Positions 1 to 6,141 are shown, numbered from the stretch's first letter. The stretch: 8,516 nucleotides of DNA from Deltaproteobacteria bacterium (GCA_016874895.1 VGSX01000138.1:1-8516), one strand, 5' to 3'. The notes: a model not told the origin generated them from the letters alone. Numbers and translations: made by a program.

Positions 1-1285
1 ATTCCCGTTCTATGCAAAAACGCAGGCAGTGGGTGGCGCAGGAAATGCACGGGTCATAGTTGCGGATGGCCTGCTCCAGGATGTGGGTGAGCTGGTCGTC
101 GTCCAGGTGCAGGTGTGTTTCGGCCACCCGGCAGAGGTCGTCCTCCATGGTCTTCTGGTTCTGGGAAGTGGGGGGGACGATGCGGGCGTCCAGGATGAGG
201 CCGTGGTCGTCCAGGGTGTACCGGTGGTAGAGGATCCCCCGGGGCGCCTCGGTGATGGCGCTGCCGGAGCCGGCCTGCCAGCGGGCCTCCAGGTAGGGCT
301 TTTCGGGGCGCTTGTAGCTCTTGATCAGGCGCAGGGCTTCCTCGCAGGCGAAAACCAGCTCCACACTGCGGACGATGATGCTCTTAAAGGGATTACGGCA
401 GTCCGGAGTCAGGCCCACCTCCCGGGCCGCCTGCTGGGCCAGGGGCGTCAGCCGGTCGAAATTCAGGTTGAAGCGGGCCAGGGGACCCACGAGATAGGGT
501 CCCCGTGCTTTTAGGTGGGAGTGCAGGGCGTTGCTGTGCCGGACGTGCTCCTCGACAAAATGATTTTCGTACTCCGAGACCGGGATATCCAGACCGCGGT
601 TGGAGACCAGGCGGCCTTCACAGAGGGGATATTCCGCCTCATGCCGCAGGGAGACCAATTCGTAATCATGGGTGACCTCGGGGAAGTTAAAGCCGGCCAC
701 CAGCTTCACGGTCTTAAGGGCCAGGGCCAGGGCCTTTTCCAGGGGGCCCAGGAGAGAAGTAAGCTCCTCCACCCGGGGGACCCGATAGAAACCGCCCACC
801 CGGACATTAATGGGGTGGATTTCCCGGCCGCCCAGAAGGGCAACCACCTCGTTGCCCACTTTTTTCAGGGCCAGGGCTTCCTGGACGACCTCGGGATGAT
901 CCTGGGCCAGGGCAATGGCGCTGGGGTAACCCAAAAAATCAGGCGCGTGCAGGAAATAGACGTGCAGGGCGTGGCTCTCGATCCACTCGCCGCAATAGAG
1001 CAGGCGGCGCAGGTCCCGCAGGGGGCCGGTGACCGTCAGGCCCAGGGCGGCCTCCAGGGCATGGGCGGAACTCATCTGGTATGCCACCGGGCAGATGCCG
1101 CAGATACGGGCGGTGAGGTCCGGGGCCTCGGCCCCCCGCCGTCCCCGCAGGAAGGCCTCGAAAAAGCGGGGTGACTCGAAGATATTAAAGGTGGCGCTGG
1201 CGACCCGCCCGTCTTTGATCTTAAGCTTCAGGGCGCCCTCGCCCTCCACTCTGGCCAGATTGGCGACGCTGATGGTTCTATTCAT
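1..1285 (-). CDS. hydA: Group 3b [NiFe]-hydrogenase large (alpha) subunit, 3' end cut by window edge
   Basis: Catalytic subunit of a cytosolic NAD(P)H-linked [NiFe]-hydrogenase; it holds the NiFe(CN)2CO site where H2 is formed or split. The frame is open from an ATG at 1285 to the left edge, giving 428 codons with no stop. Seen: an N-terminal RVEGEG motif (residues 12-17), the L1 nickel-binding motif RICGIC (C62, C65) and the C-terminal L2 motif DPCISCATH (C413, C416, H419). The L2 motif shows the protein is nearly complete, with only a short C-terminal tail outside the window. In the family that tail is removed by a maturation endopeptidase after nickel insertion; the visible tail begins CLRFC, which adds two unusual cysteines. 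The start overlaps the delta-subunit stop by 8 bases and has an AGGAG at 1296-1300, 10 bases upstream, so translation is probably coupled. Length and gene order match P. furiosus-type HydA. Group 3b rather than 3c/3d is inferred from the partner subunits. Confidence 0.95.
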   Translation of the reverse strand, partial: MNRTISVANLARVEGEGALKLKIKDGRVASATFNIFESPRFFEAFLRGRRGAEAPDLTARICGICPVAYQMSSAHALEAALGLTVTGPLRDLRRLLYCGEWIESHALHVYFLHAPDFLGYPSAIALAQDHPEVVQEALALKKVGNEVVALLGGREIHPINVRVGGFYRVPRVEELTSLLGPLEKALALALKTVKLVAGFNFPEVTHDYELVSLRHEAEYPLCEGRLVSNRGLDIPVSEYENHFVEEHVRHSNALHSHLKARGPYLVGPLARFNLNFDRLTPLAQQAAREVGLTPDCRNPFKSIIVRSVELVFACEEALRLIKSYKRPEKPYLEARWQAGSGSAITEAPRGILYHRYTLDDHGLILDARIVPPTSQNQKTMEDDLCRVAETHLHLDDDQLTHILEQAIRNYDPCISCATHCLRFCIERE

Positions 1286-2048
1286 GGGCCAGGCTCTCCT
1301 GACGGAAGGGTTCGGCATAAGCATTAAAGGTCCGGAACAGGCGGACGATATCCTGGTCGGACAGACCCAGATGACGGCACCGGGCGCTCAGGGAGGCGGT
1401 GTTGGCGGCCTCCTTGGGGCCGTAACAGCCGTAGCAGCCCCGGTGATAGGTGGGGCACAGGGCGCCGCAGCCGGCATGGGTCACCGGACCCAGGCAGGGG
1501 ACGCCCTCGGCCACCATGACGCAGATATTGCCCTTAATTTTACAGGCCAGACACACGGACTCATCCGCCAGGCGGGGGGTGCGTCCCTGGAGCAGGGCCT
1601 TGATAAATTCCAGGAGCTGATTTTTATTAATGGGGCAGCCGGGAAGTTGAAAATCAACCGGGATATGGTCGGAGATGGGAGTGGATTTATCCAACGTCTT
1701 GATATACTCCGGATGGGCGTAGACCACCGGGATGTAGTCCCGGACATCGGTGAAGTTGCGCAGGGCCTGGATGCCCCCCGCGGTGGCGCAGGCCCCGATG
1801 GTGGCCACCAGCCTGGACTGGCGGCGCACCTGCTTGATGCGGTGGGCGTCCTCGGGTGTGGTGATGGACCCCTCCACCAACGAAACGTCATAGGGGCCGG
1901 GAAGGACCGTACTGCTGGCCTCCAGGAAATAGGCGATGGTAACCTTGCCTGCCAGGGCCAGGAGATGGTCTTCCAGGTCCAGCAGGCTCAACTGACAGCC
2001 GTCGCAGGAGGCGAATTTCCAGACGGCCAGTTTGGGCAAAGCACTCAT
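1278..2048 (-). CDS. hydD: Group 3b [NiFe]-hydrogenase small (delta) subunit
   Basis: Small, electron-transferring subunit that docks on the large subunit and wires the NiFe site to the flavin module through FeS clusters. It is 256 residues, the usual size for the soluble group 3 type, with no Tat signal peptide, so it is cytoplasmic. Proximal-cluster ligands are visible: FASCDGC (C15, C18), GAC (C87) and PGCP (C138). A C-terminal cysteine-rich part supplies further clusters: C166, C169, C176, C185, C194, C198, C205 and C208. Each motif sits in its family position (C-x2-C at the start, GACAxxGG, PGCPINKNQL). The gene begins 26 bases after the gamma-subunit stop; a GAGGA-type ribosome binding site lies very close to the ATG (about 4-5 bases). 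Its end overlaps the start of the large-subunit gene by 8 bases. Confidence 0.95.
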   Translation of the reverse strand: MSALPKLAVWKFASCDGCQLSLLDLEDHLLALAGKVTIAYFLEASSTVLPGPYDVSLVEGSITTPEDAHRIKQVRRQSRLVATIGACATAGGIQALRNFTDVRDYIPVVYAHPEYIKTLDKSTPISDHIPVDFQLPGCPINKNQLLEFIKALLQGRTPRLADESVCLACKIKGNICVMVAEGVPCLGPVTHAGCGALCPTYHRGCYGCYGPKEAANTASLSARCRHLGLSDQDIVRLFRTFNAYAEPFRQESLAHE

Positions 2049-2074
2049 GGGGTCCTCGCAGCAGAAAGTCCTGA

Positions 2075-2944
2075 TTATACTTCCCGCAGTTCAAACCACG
2101 GGCTGATGCGGTCAAAGGAAAATACCGGGCCGTCTTTGCAGACAAAGAAGGGTCCCAACTGGCAGTGGCCGCACAGGCCGATGCCGCATTGCATGTTGCG
2201 CTCCATGGAGACGTAGATATCCCGGGGCTGCACTCCCAGGCGCCGGAGTTCCTGGACGCTGAAGCGCATCATGACCCCGGGGCCGCAGACCAAAGCCGTG
2301 GTCTGCGGGGGGTCAAAGCGGGCCCGGCCGATGAGGTTGGTGACCACGCCGACGCCGCCCCGCCACTCGGGCCCGGCGCTGTCCACGGTGACGTGCACCC
2401 GCAGGTCGAAACGGCCGCGCCATTGCTCCAACTCCCGCCGGAAAAGCAGGTCCCGGGGAGAGCGGGCCCCGTAGATGATCTCCACGTTGCCGTAATCCTG
2501 GCGGTGCCTCAGGACATGGTAGATCACCGGCCGCAAAGGGGCCAACCCCAGGCCGCCCACCACGATGAGCACATCCCGGTCCACGGCCTCGGCCACCGGC
2601 CAGGGGGCGCCGAAAGGCCCCCGCACCCCTAACACGTCCCCGGCCTGGTAGCGCTGCAACAGCCGGGTGACGTTGCCCACGGCCCGGATGGTATGCACCA
2701 GGTGCCGGGGTCTGCCGGGGTCGCCGCTGATGGAGATGGGAACCTCCCCGGCCCCGGGATGATAGAGCATGTTAAACTGCCCGGGCAGAAAGGGAAACTC
2801 CGGGGGCCCATCCTGCGGCTCCAGGATTAAGGTGAACGTATCCCTGAGCTCCCGGCGGTGGCGCACTACCCGGAAAGGCCGGGGGAGCATGGGATGATGG
2901 CAGACCGAGAGGCCGGAACTGGCTAAGGTCGTTTCAGGAGCCAT
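2075..2944 (-). CDS. hydG: Group 3b hydrogenase gamma subunit, FAD/NAD(P)-binding oxidoreductase
   Basis: Diaphorase subunit that exchanges electrons between NAD(P)H and the hydrogenase FeS chain. It belongs to the ferredoxin-NADP reductase-like family (relatives: dihydroorotate dehydrogenase electron-transfer subunit, AsrB). From the ATG at 2944 it is 289 residues, close to HydG of P. furiosus. Domains: FAD-binding barrel at about residues 20-115, with PGQFNMLY (54-61) and GEVPISIS; NAD(P)-binding fold at about 125-240, with GGLGLAPLR (130-138) and CGPGVMM (220-226); C-terminal 2Fe-2S ligands C253, C258, C261 and C269 in CGIGLCGHC plus VC. The frame stays open upstream to an ATG at 3001, but that would add 19 unlike residues lying inside the preceding gene. 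The 2944 start overlaps that gene by only 11 bases and has a GGTGG-like site before it. Whether it prefers NADPH or NADH cannot be read from the sequence. Confidence 0.93.
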   Translation of the reverse strand: MAPETTLASSGLSVCHHPMLPRPFRVVRHRRELRDTFTLILEPQDGPPEFPFLPGQFNMLYHPGAGEVPISISGDPGRPRHLVHTIRAVGNVTRLLQRYQAGDVLGVRGPFGAPWPVAEAVDRDVLIVVGGLGLAPLRPVIYHVLRHRQDYGNVEIIYGARSPRDLLFRRELEQWRGRFDLRVHVTVDSAGPEWRGGVGVVTNLIGRARFDPPQTTALVCGPGVMMRFSVQELRRLGVQPRDIYVSMERNMQCGIGLCGHCQLGPFFVCKDGPVFSFDRISPWFELREV

Positions 2945-3389
2945 AGAAATCCACCAGTTGCAGTTTGAGGATTTTAATCTTTTGAGCCTGCATCCTGACA
3001 AAACGTTTTAAGAGCTCGTAGCCGAGGTCGGGATTATTGTCCAAAACCCGGCGGAGGCAGTCAAAGTTCAGGGCAATGGCCCGGGTCAGTTCCATGGCCC
3101 GGGCATCAAAAAACCATTTCCCTTCCTCCCCTGACCAGAATAAGCCCAGAAAGTCGCCCTCGCCCAGGGTATAGATGGTTTTAGGACCACGCCGGGTCCG
3201 GTGCACCTCCACGGCCACCCGTCCGAAGCGCAGCAGATAGAGCGCTTTGACCTCCTCGCCCTCGGCAAAGATCACCTGGTTGGCCCGGAAGTTGACCAGG
3301 GAGGCGCATTCCGCCAAGAGTTGGAGCTGCTGGGAAGTGAGTCCGGCCAGAAAGGGATGGGCCGCGAGACTTTGTTCCAGGTTATCCAT
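2934..3389 (-). CDS. Stand-alone cyclic-nucleotide-binding-fold protein in the hydrogenase operon
   Basis: A 151-residue protein with one cNMP-binding-like (CRP/FNR N-terminal) domain. It opens with HPFLAGLTSQQLQLLAE (from residue 11), the usual helical lead-in, followed by the beta-roll (VIFAEGEEVKALYLLRFGRVAV, about 39-60, quoted in parts). A cassette starting GEGDFLGLF (76-84) and a long C-terminal helix (about 103-145) complete it. It ends there: the helix-turn-helix of CRP/FNR regulators is absent, so it should not bind DNA by itself. In the phosphate-binding cassette the usual Arg-Ser/Thr-Ala appears replaced by aromatic residues (KWFF, 91-94), so cAMP or cGMP binding is doubtful. It has no FNR-type cysteine cluster. 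It lies between the beta and gamma subunit genes, has AGGAG at 3399-3403 (9 bases from the ATG) and overlaps gamma by 11 bases. I infer a structural or allosteric role with the hydrogenase; the function is not known to me. Confidence 0.88.
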   Translation of the reverse strand: MDNLEQSLAAHPFLAGLTSQQLQLLAECASLVNFRANQVIFAEGEEVKALYLLRFGRVAVEVHRTRRGPKTIYTLGEGDFLGLFWSGEEGKWFFDARAMELTRAIALNFDCLRRVLDNNPDLGYELLKRFVRMQAQKIKILKLQLVDFYGS

Positions 3390-3412
3390 AAAAGATTACT
3401 CCTATAACAGGC

Positions 3413-3440
3413 GTTCAGCTGGCAGCACTCAGCTTTCAGC
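3413..3440. repeat. Four-copy degenerate heptamer tandem repeat (CAGC every 7 bases)
   Basis: Four consecutive 7-base units, gttCAGC, tggCAGC, actCAGC and tttCAGC, have CAGC invariant and the first three bases varying. A fifth, decayed unit (aacaggc) may precede them. On the operon's coding strand the units read GCTGAAA, GCTGAGT, GCTGCCA and GCTGAAC. The array sits between the beta-subunit stop and the ribosome binding site of the cNMP-fold gene, so it is transcribed as an internal untranslated segment. Short heptamer arrays of this kind occur as intergenic repeats in several bacteria; whether this one is part of a genome-wide family cannot be seen from a single copy. Confidence 0.7.
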
Positions 3441-3475
3441 AAATAAAAGAACAATTGAATTTTGCCAGAACCTCT

Positions 3476-4612
3476 TTACATTTTTACCTGCTGACCCCGG
3501 ATGGCGGGGATTTCAGCCGTCAGATCAATGGCCACCGGGCACCAGACTAAACAGCGGCCGCAGCCGACGCAGCCCAGGGTCCCGAACTGGTCGATCCAGG
3601 CGGCCAGTTTATGGGTCAGCCATTGGCGGTAGCGCGATTTGGGGGAGACCCGGATACAACCGCCATGAATATAGGAAAACTGGAGGGTATGACAGACATC
3701 CCACAGCCGCCAACGCTCGGCCTCCCGACCCTCCAGGTCGATGGCGTCTTCGAGGCGGTGGCAGAAACAGGTGGGGCAGACCAGGGCGCAGTTGCCGCAA
3801 TTAAGGCAGCGGGCACCAACATCGTCCCACTGCGGGTGGCTGTAATTGTCATATAACAGCCTAGGCAGATCGGCGGTGGACAAGGCCCGACTCTGGCTCC
3901 GGGCGGCCTGGCGCACGAGGTCCCTGGCCTGTTGGCGTAACTCTTCCCAAGCCGGCCGGTGGGGCAGGTTGGCCATAACCGCAGCGCCCTGGGAGCTGCC
4001 CACGGTGACCAGAAAAAGATGCTCTCGGTCATTAATAATTTCCGTCAGGGCCAGGTCGAATCCTGCCGTGACACCGGGACCGGTGCCCAGGGAGGCGCAA
4101 AAACAGGCCGCGTCGGCTTCGGTGCAGTTGACCGCAATGATAAAATGAGCCCGCCGCCGTTCGGCATAAACGGGGTCCTGGTAAGGCCCTTCCAGAAAAA
4201 TCCGGTCCTGGACGGCCAGGGCGGCCAGTTCGCAGGCCCTGACCCCGATAAGGGCCAGGGGCAGGGCCTCCTGGGAACAGGCCTGGAAATGCAACCCGCC
4301 GTCATCCCGGGACTGGACCTGCAACAGGGCCAGGCGAGGGGGATAGAAGAATTTTTTCCAGGATTCCATGCCCAGGTTATACCCGAAAAAGGCCGCATCA
4401 GTCCTCGGGGCCAACCGGAAACTGCCGGCCTCGGCCTCGCTGGTCCAACCCTGGGGCAGATCGGCCGGCCCGCCCAGGACGTCCAGGACCAGACCGCCGT
4501 CCTGGATCGTGGGGCCCACTGCCTGAAAACCCTGCTGCATTAGTATATCATAGAGGGTGGCCAGATCTGCTGCGGTCAGGACGACTTCATCACCCATATG
4601 GAGATTAGACAT
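3476..4612 (-). CDS. hydB: Group 3b hydrogenase beta subunit, 4Fe-4S dicluster protein
   Basis: Electron-transfer subunit, first gene of the operon. It is 378 residues, about the length of HydB (sulfhydrogenase beta), and is related to the A subunit of anaerobic sulfite reductase. The N-terminal two thirds (about 1-250) is the family-specific domain, including the GVRACELAAL stretch typical of these proteins. The C-terminal third carries two [4Fe-4S] motifs of the C-x2-C-x2-C-x3-CP type: C269, C272, C275, C279 (followed by PTCFC with C282 and C284) and C348, C351, C354, C358. No signal peptide or membrane segment is visible, so it is cytosolic. A strong AGGAGG lies at 4625-4630, but 12 bases from the ATG, which is somewhat far; an in-frame second ATG five codons on has no better site. 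An 86-base gap with a heptamer repeat separates it from the next gene. An independent sulfite reductase component is unlikely given the downstream NiFe genes. Confidence 0.92.
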   Translation of the reverse strand: MSNLHMGDEVVLTAADLATLYDILMQQGFQAVGPTIQDGGLVLDVLGGPADLPQGWTSEAEAGSFRLAPRTDAAFFGYNLGMESWKKFFYPPRLALLQVQSRDDGGLHFQACSQEALPLALIGVRACELAALAVQDRIFLEGPYQDPVYAERRRAHFIIAVNCTEADAACFCASLGTGPGVTAGFDLALTEIINDREHLFLVTVGSSQGAAVMANLPHRPAWEELRQQARDLVRQAARSQSRALSTADLPRLLYDNYSHPQWDDVGARCLNCGNCALVCPTCFCHRLEDAIDLEGREAERWRLWDVCHTLQFSYIHGGCIRVSPKSRYRQWLTHKLAAWIDQFGTLGCVGCGRCLVWCPVAIDLTAEIPAIRGQQVKM

Positions 4613-4655
4613 GGAATACGTTATCCTCCTCTAACCGACCCGGCCGGCCGGCAAT

Positions 4656-4678
4656 CGTTAAGGCATTCCTGATTAACG
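4656..4678. promoter_or_regulatory. Inverted repeat CGTTAA-N11-TTAACG upstream of the hydrogenase operon
   Basis: Two perfect 6-base arms (4656-4661 and 4673-4678) are separated by 11 bases, about 45-65 bases before the beta-subunit start. The centre-to-centre spacing of 17 bases is not a whole helical turn pair but is within the range of dimeric regulators. A related TTAACACA lies at 4723-4730. It could be an operator or a leader hairpin; no regulator is identified. Confidence 0.35.
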
Positions 4679-4683
4679 TGAAC

Positions 4684-4703
4684 CGATAGATAATAACCTA
4701 TCG
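4684..4703. promoter_or_regulatory. Inverted repeat CGATAG-N8-CTATCG with a minus-strand -10-like core
   Basis: Six-base arms at 4684-4689 and 4698-4703 flank an AT-rich core which, on the minus strand, contains TATTAT (one mismatch from TATAAT). The arrangement suits an operator overlapping the hydrogenase promoter, but no acceptable -35 element is seen 16-18 bases upstream, so this is tentative. Confidence 0.35.
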
Positions 4704-4734
4704 ACTCATTGGTGCATTATCTTAACACATGCGA

Positions 4735-4763
4735 TCCGAAAAAGGTGGTTTTTTGCCTTCGGA
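4735..4763. other. Short stem-loop TCCGAA/TTCGGA with a T-run in the loop
   Basis: Perfect 6-base arms at 4735-4740 and 4758-4763 enclose 17 bases that include AAA and a run of six T. It resembles neither a clean intrinsic terminator (the T-run is inside the hairpin) nor a known riboswitch. It lies upstream of the thioesterase promoter, so it could be a protein-binding site. Confidence 0.25.
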
Positions 4764-4786
4764 CTCATGTTTTTTTCAGCCGGCTA

Positions 4787-4816
4787 TTGGCCAAACGTCC
4801 GTAACTGGGGTATAGT
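4787..4816 (+). promoter_or_regulatory. Putative sigma70 promoter of the thioesterase gene
   Basis: -35 TTGGCC at 4787-4792 (4 of 6 matches) and -10 TATAGT at 4811-4816 (5 of 6), with an 18-base spacer. Transcription would start near 4823 and give a leader of about 80 bases before the ATG at 4902. The -35 overlaps the 8-base palindrome TTGGCCAA. Confidence 0.5.
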
Positions 4817-4901
4817 ATGTACCAATGAAGCTCTGGCAGAATTCATTTTTTCCCTTTTTTTTCAGAAAAAGCCTGAACCGACCGATACGAAAGGTAACAC
4901 T

Positions 4902-5333
4902 ATGAGTTGGGAAACCTACCGCCATCGCTGCCAGGTGCGGGTCCGCTTCGGGGACACCGACCCGTATAATATCGTCTATTTTGTCAGTTATTTCCGCTAT
5001 TGCCATCGGGCCGTGGAGGAATATCTGCGCTCCCTCGGGCTGCCGCCGGAGGATACCTTGCGAAACGTGGCGGAAGGCTTCGGCCTCCCCATTGTCGAAG
5101 CCCATGGAAAATTTCTCCGCCCCAGCCGTTACGGGGATCTTCTGGAAATCGAGACCGGGGTGAGCGAGGTGCGCCGCAAGGCCATCATCTTCCAATTCCG
5201 CTTTTTCCCCCTGGGACAGGAGGATTTACTGGCCGAGGGCACGGCTACCCTGGTGGCCATCAGCAAAGACTGGCGGGCCATCCCGATTCCGGAAAGGGTT
5301 TTAGGCCGGCTTTTAACAGCCGGCGCGACCTGA
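4902..5333 (+). CDS. Hotdog-fold acyl-CoA thioesterase (4HBT/YbgC-like)
   Basis: A 143-residue single-domain protein of the 4-hydroxybenzoyl-CoA thioesterase family, expected to hydrolyse an acyl- or aroyl-CoA thioester in the cytoplasm. The signature RFGDTDPYNIVYFVSYFRY (residues 15-33) is very close to that of 4-hydroxybenzoyl-CoA thioesterase and YbgC. D20 in TDP corresponds to the catalytic Asp17 of the Pseudomonas enzyme. The rest follows the hotdog pattern: a long central helix (HRAVEEYLRSLG), then beta strands with FLRPSRYGDLLEIE (about 73-86) and a final GTATLVAIS strand. The start is the ATG at 4902 with AAGG about 8 bases before it; an in-frame ATG at 4767 would add 45 unrelated residues and overlap the promoter. 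The substrate cannot be told; YbgC-type enzymes act on short-chain or hydroxy acyl-CoAs and some relatives act on aromatic CoA esters. No functional tie to the divergent hydrogenase operon is visible. Confidence 0.9.
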   Translation: MSWETYRHRCQVRVRFGDTDPYNIVYFVSYFRYCHRAVEEYLRSLGLPPEDTLRNVAEGFGLPIVEAHGKFLRPSRYGDLLEIETGVSEVRRKAIIFQFRFFPLGQEDLLAEGTATLVAISKDWRAIPIPERVLGRLLTAGAT

Positions 5334-5353
5334 AATCAATCTGCCGAAAAAAG

Positions 5354-5382
5354 TTGACCGGCTCAGGTTTAGTTGTTATATT
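5354..5382 (+). promoter_or_regulatory. Strong sigma70 promoter with extended -10 for the membrane protein gene
   Basis: -35 TTGACC (5354-5359, 5 of 6 matches), an optimal 17-base spacer and -10 TATATT (5377-5382, 5 of 6), preceded by TG at 5374-5375 (extended -10). The predicted start is near 5389, giving a leader of about 27 bases that carries the GGAG at 5406-5409. This is the best-looking promoter in the window, and it makes the downstream gene an independent transcription unit. Confidence 0.75.
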
Positions 5383-5415
5383 TGTTTGTGAAAAAACTAG
5401 TCTGTGGAGTCTGCT

Positions 5416-6141
5416 ATGCCCAAAATCGCTGATTATTTTACCAAAAGCGATCGCAAAAAGCTCTTCTTCGACTATCTCAAACTCATCGGCATCCTGGAGA
5501 TCATCATTTTCATCGTGGTGGCCCTCTGGGCTACGGATGATAAATACCATAGGGTTTATACGCCCTTTCCCTGGCAGCAATACCTCTTTGTGGCCTTTGC
5601 CTTTCCCATCCTGCTCACCTTTCTGATGGGAATAATTATCACCGGCTTTAATTATTTTATGGGCGAGGATGACCAGAAGGACGGCAGTCAGGCCGAGGAC
5701 GACGGTTTCGGTCCCATACTCAGCCAGATGAAGCGGTTGCCGTATTTGGCTCTCCTCTTCCTCTTGCTGGTGACCATTCTGGCCCTTTACAACATGAATC
5801 ACATCATGTACTGGGTCAGCTCCCTGGGCCAGCAGACCTTTGTCTTTCTCAGCTATACCCTGGCGGTTTTCGGCGTGCTGGTGGCTATCTATATGGCCTT
5901 CTTCCTGTTCTTTAAGTACCGCCTTAATAAAAAGCATATGCAGTATCAATACTATACCGATATATCCAACAAGTATGGGTTGATTATCCTGGACGACCAG
6001 ACGGTATTGCACAAAAACGGCGATCTCCTCATCCAGGGCAACCGCCGTTTCCGCCGATCCAAGCAAGTGGGCAAAATGGCTACCCAGCCGCAAATCGTGC
6101 GACCAGGCATGGATGACAATTTGCCCATGGTTAAAGAATGA
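5416..6141 (+). CDS. Four-helix membrane protein of unknown function
   Basis: I do not recognise this 241-residue protein. It has a short charged N-terminus (TKSDRKK) and then four strongly hydrophobic segments at about residues 22-40, 54-79, 107-126 and 138-162. An acidic hydrophilic loop (GEDDQKD...QAEDDG, about 81-95) lies between helices 2 and 3. A polar C-terminal tail of about 75 residues follows, rich in Tyr/Gln, with a basic patch (NRRFRRSKQ). With an even number of helices, both ends should be on the same side; the basic loops and tail favour the cytoplasm. The tail contains a small beta-like stretch (YGLIILDDQTVLHKNGDLLIQG, quoted as its core). No catalytic motif, transporter signature or cysteine cluster was found. 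The ATG at 5416 is preferred over the in-frame GTG at 5404 because the GGAG site (5406-5409) lies 6 bases before it. It is monocistronic: own promoter upstream, terminator 22 bases downstream. Confidence 0.85.
   Translation: MPKIADYFTKSDRKKLFFDYLKLIGILEIIIFIVVALWATDDKYHRVYTPFPWQQYLFVAFAFPILLTFLMGIIITGFNYFMGEDDQKDGSQAEDDGFGPILSQMKRLPYLALLFLLLVTILALYNMNHIMYWVSSLGQQTFVFLSYTLAVFGVLVAIYMAFFLFFKYRLNKKHMQYQYYTDISNKYGLIILDDQTVLHKNGDLLIQGNRRFRRSKQVGKMATQPQIVRPGMDDNLPMVKE

Larger units (their letters stand above)
4613..4901. other. Divergent intergenic region between hydrogenase operon and thioesterase gene
   Basis: This 289-base stretch has no convincing gene and is clearly more AT-rich than its flanks. 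It must hold the hydrogenase operon promoter (minus strand) and the thioesterase promoter (plus strand). Seen: AGGAGG of the beta subunit (4625-4630), a 12-base palindrome of alternating CC and GG (4640-4651), inverted repeats at 4656-4678, 4684-4703 and 4735-4763, and a plus-strand promoter at 4787-4816. On the minus strand, -10-like hexamers TATTAT (4695-4690) and GATAAT (4721-4716) lack a good -35, so the hydrogenase promoter may need an activator or another sigma factor; I could not fix it. No clear sigma54 or CRP/FNR consensus was found. Confidence 0.75.

Noticed and set aside
719..745. Repeated GGGCCA units
   Set aside because: They encode an Ala-Leu-rich helix (ALALAL) in the large subunit; this is ordinary codon repetition, not an independent repeat.
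29..1174. Plus-strand open frames opposite the large-subunit gene
   Set aside because: The minus-strand frame encodes RICGIC and DPCxxC motifs; the plus-strand frames show no domain and no ribosome binding site.
1029..2216. Long plus-strand open frame of 395 codons opposite the hydrogenase small and large subunit genes
   Set aside because: It is antisense to genes with clear catalytic motifs. Its protein is low-complexity and Gly/Ala/Gln-rich, typical of a shadow frame in high-GC DNA.
2945..3001. Upstream ATG for the gamma subunit at 3001
   Set aside because: The added 19 residues lie wholly inside the cNMP-fold gene, are unlike the family N-terminus, and lack a ribosome binding site.
4735..4763. 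Intrinsic terminator in the divergent region
   Set aside because: The stem is only 6 bases and the T-run lies in the loop rather than after the stem; no gene ends here.
4767..4901. 45-residue N-terminal extension of the thioesterase
   Set aside because: It would overlap the predicted promoter, and family members start just before the RFGDTD motif. The ATG at 4902 has a ribosome binding site.
5260..6093. Minus-strand open frame of 277 codons
   Set aside because: It is antisense to the thioesterase end and the membrane protein, has no promoter or ribosome binding site, and its composition mirrors the hydrophobic codons of the opposite strand.
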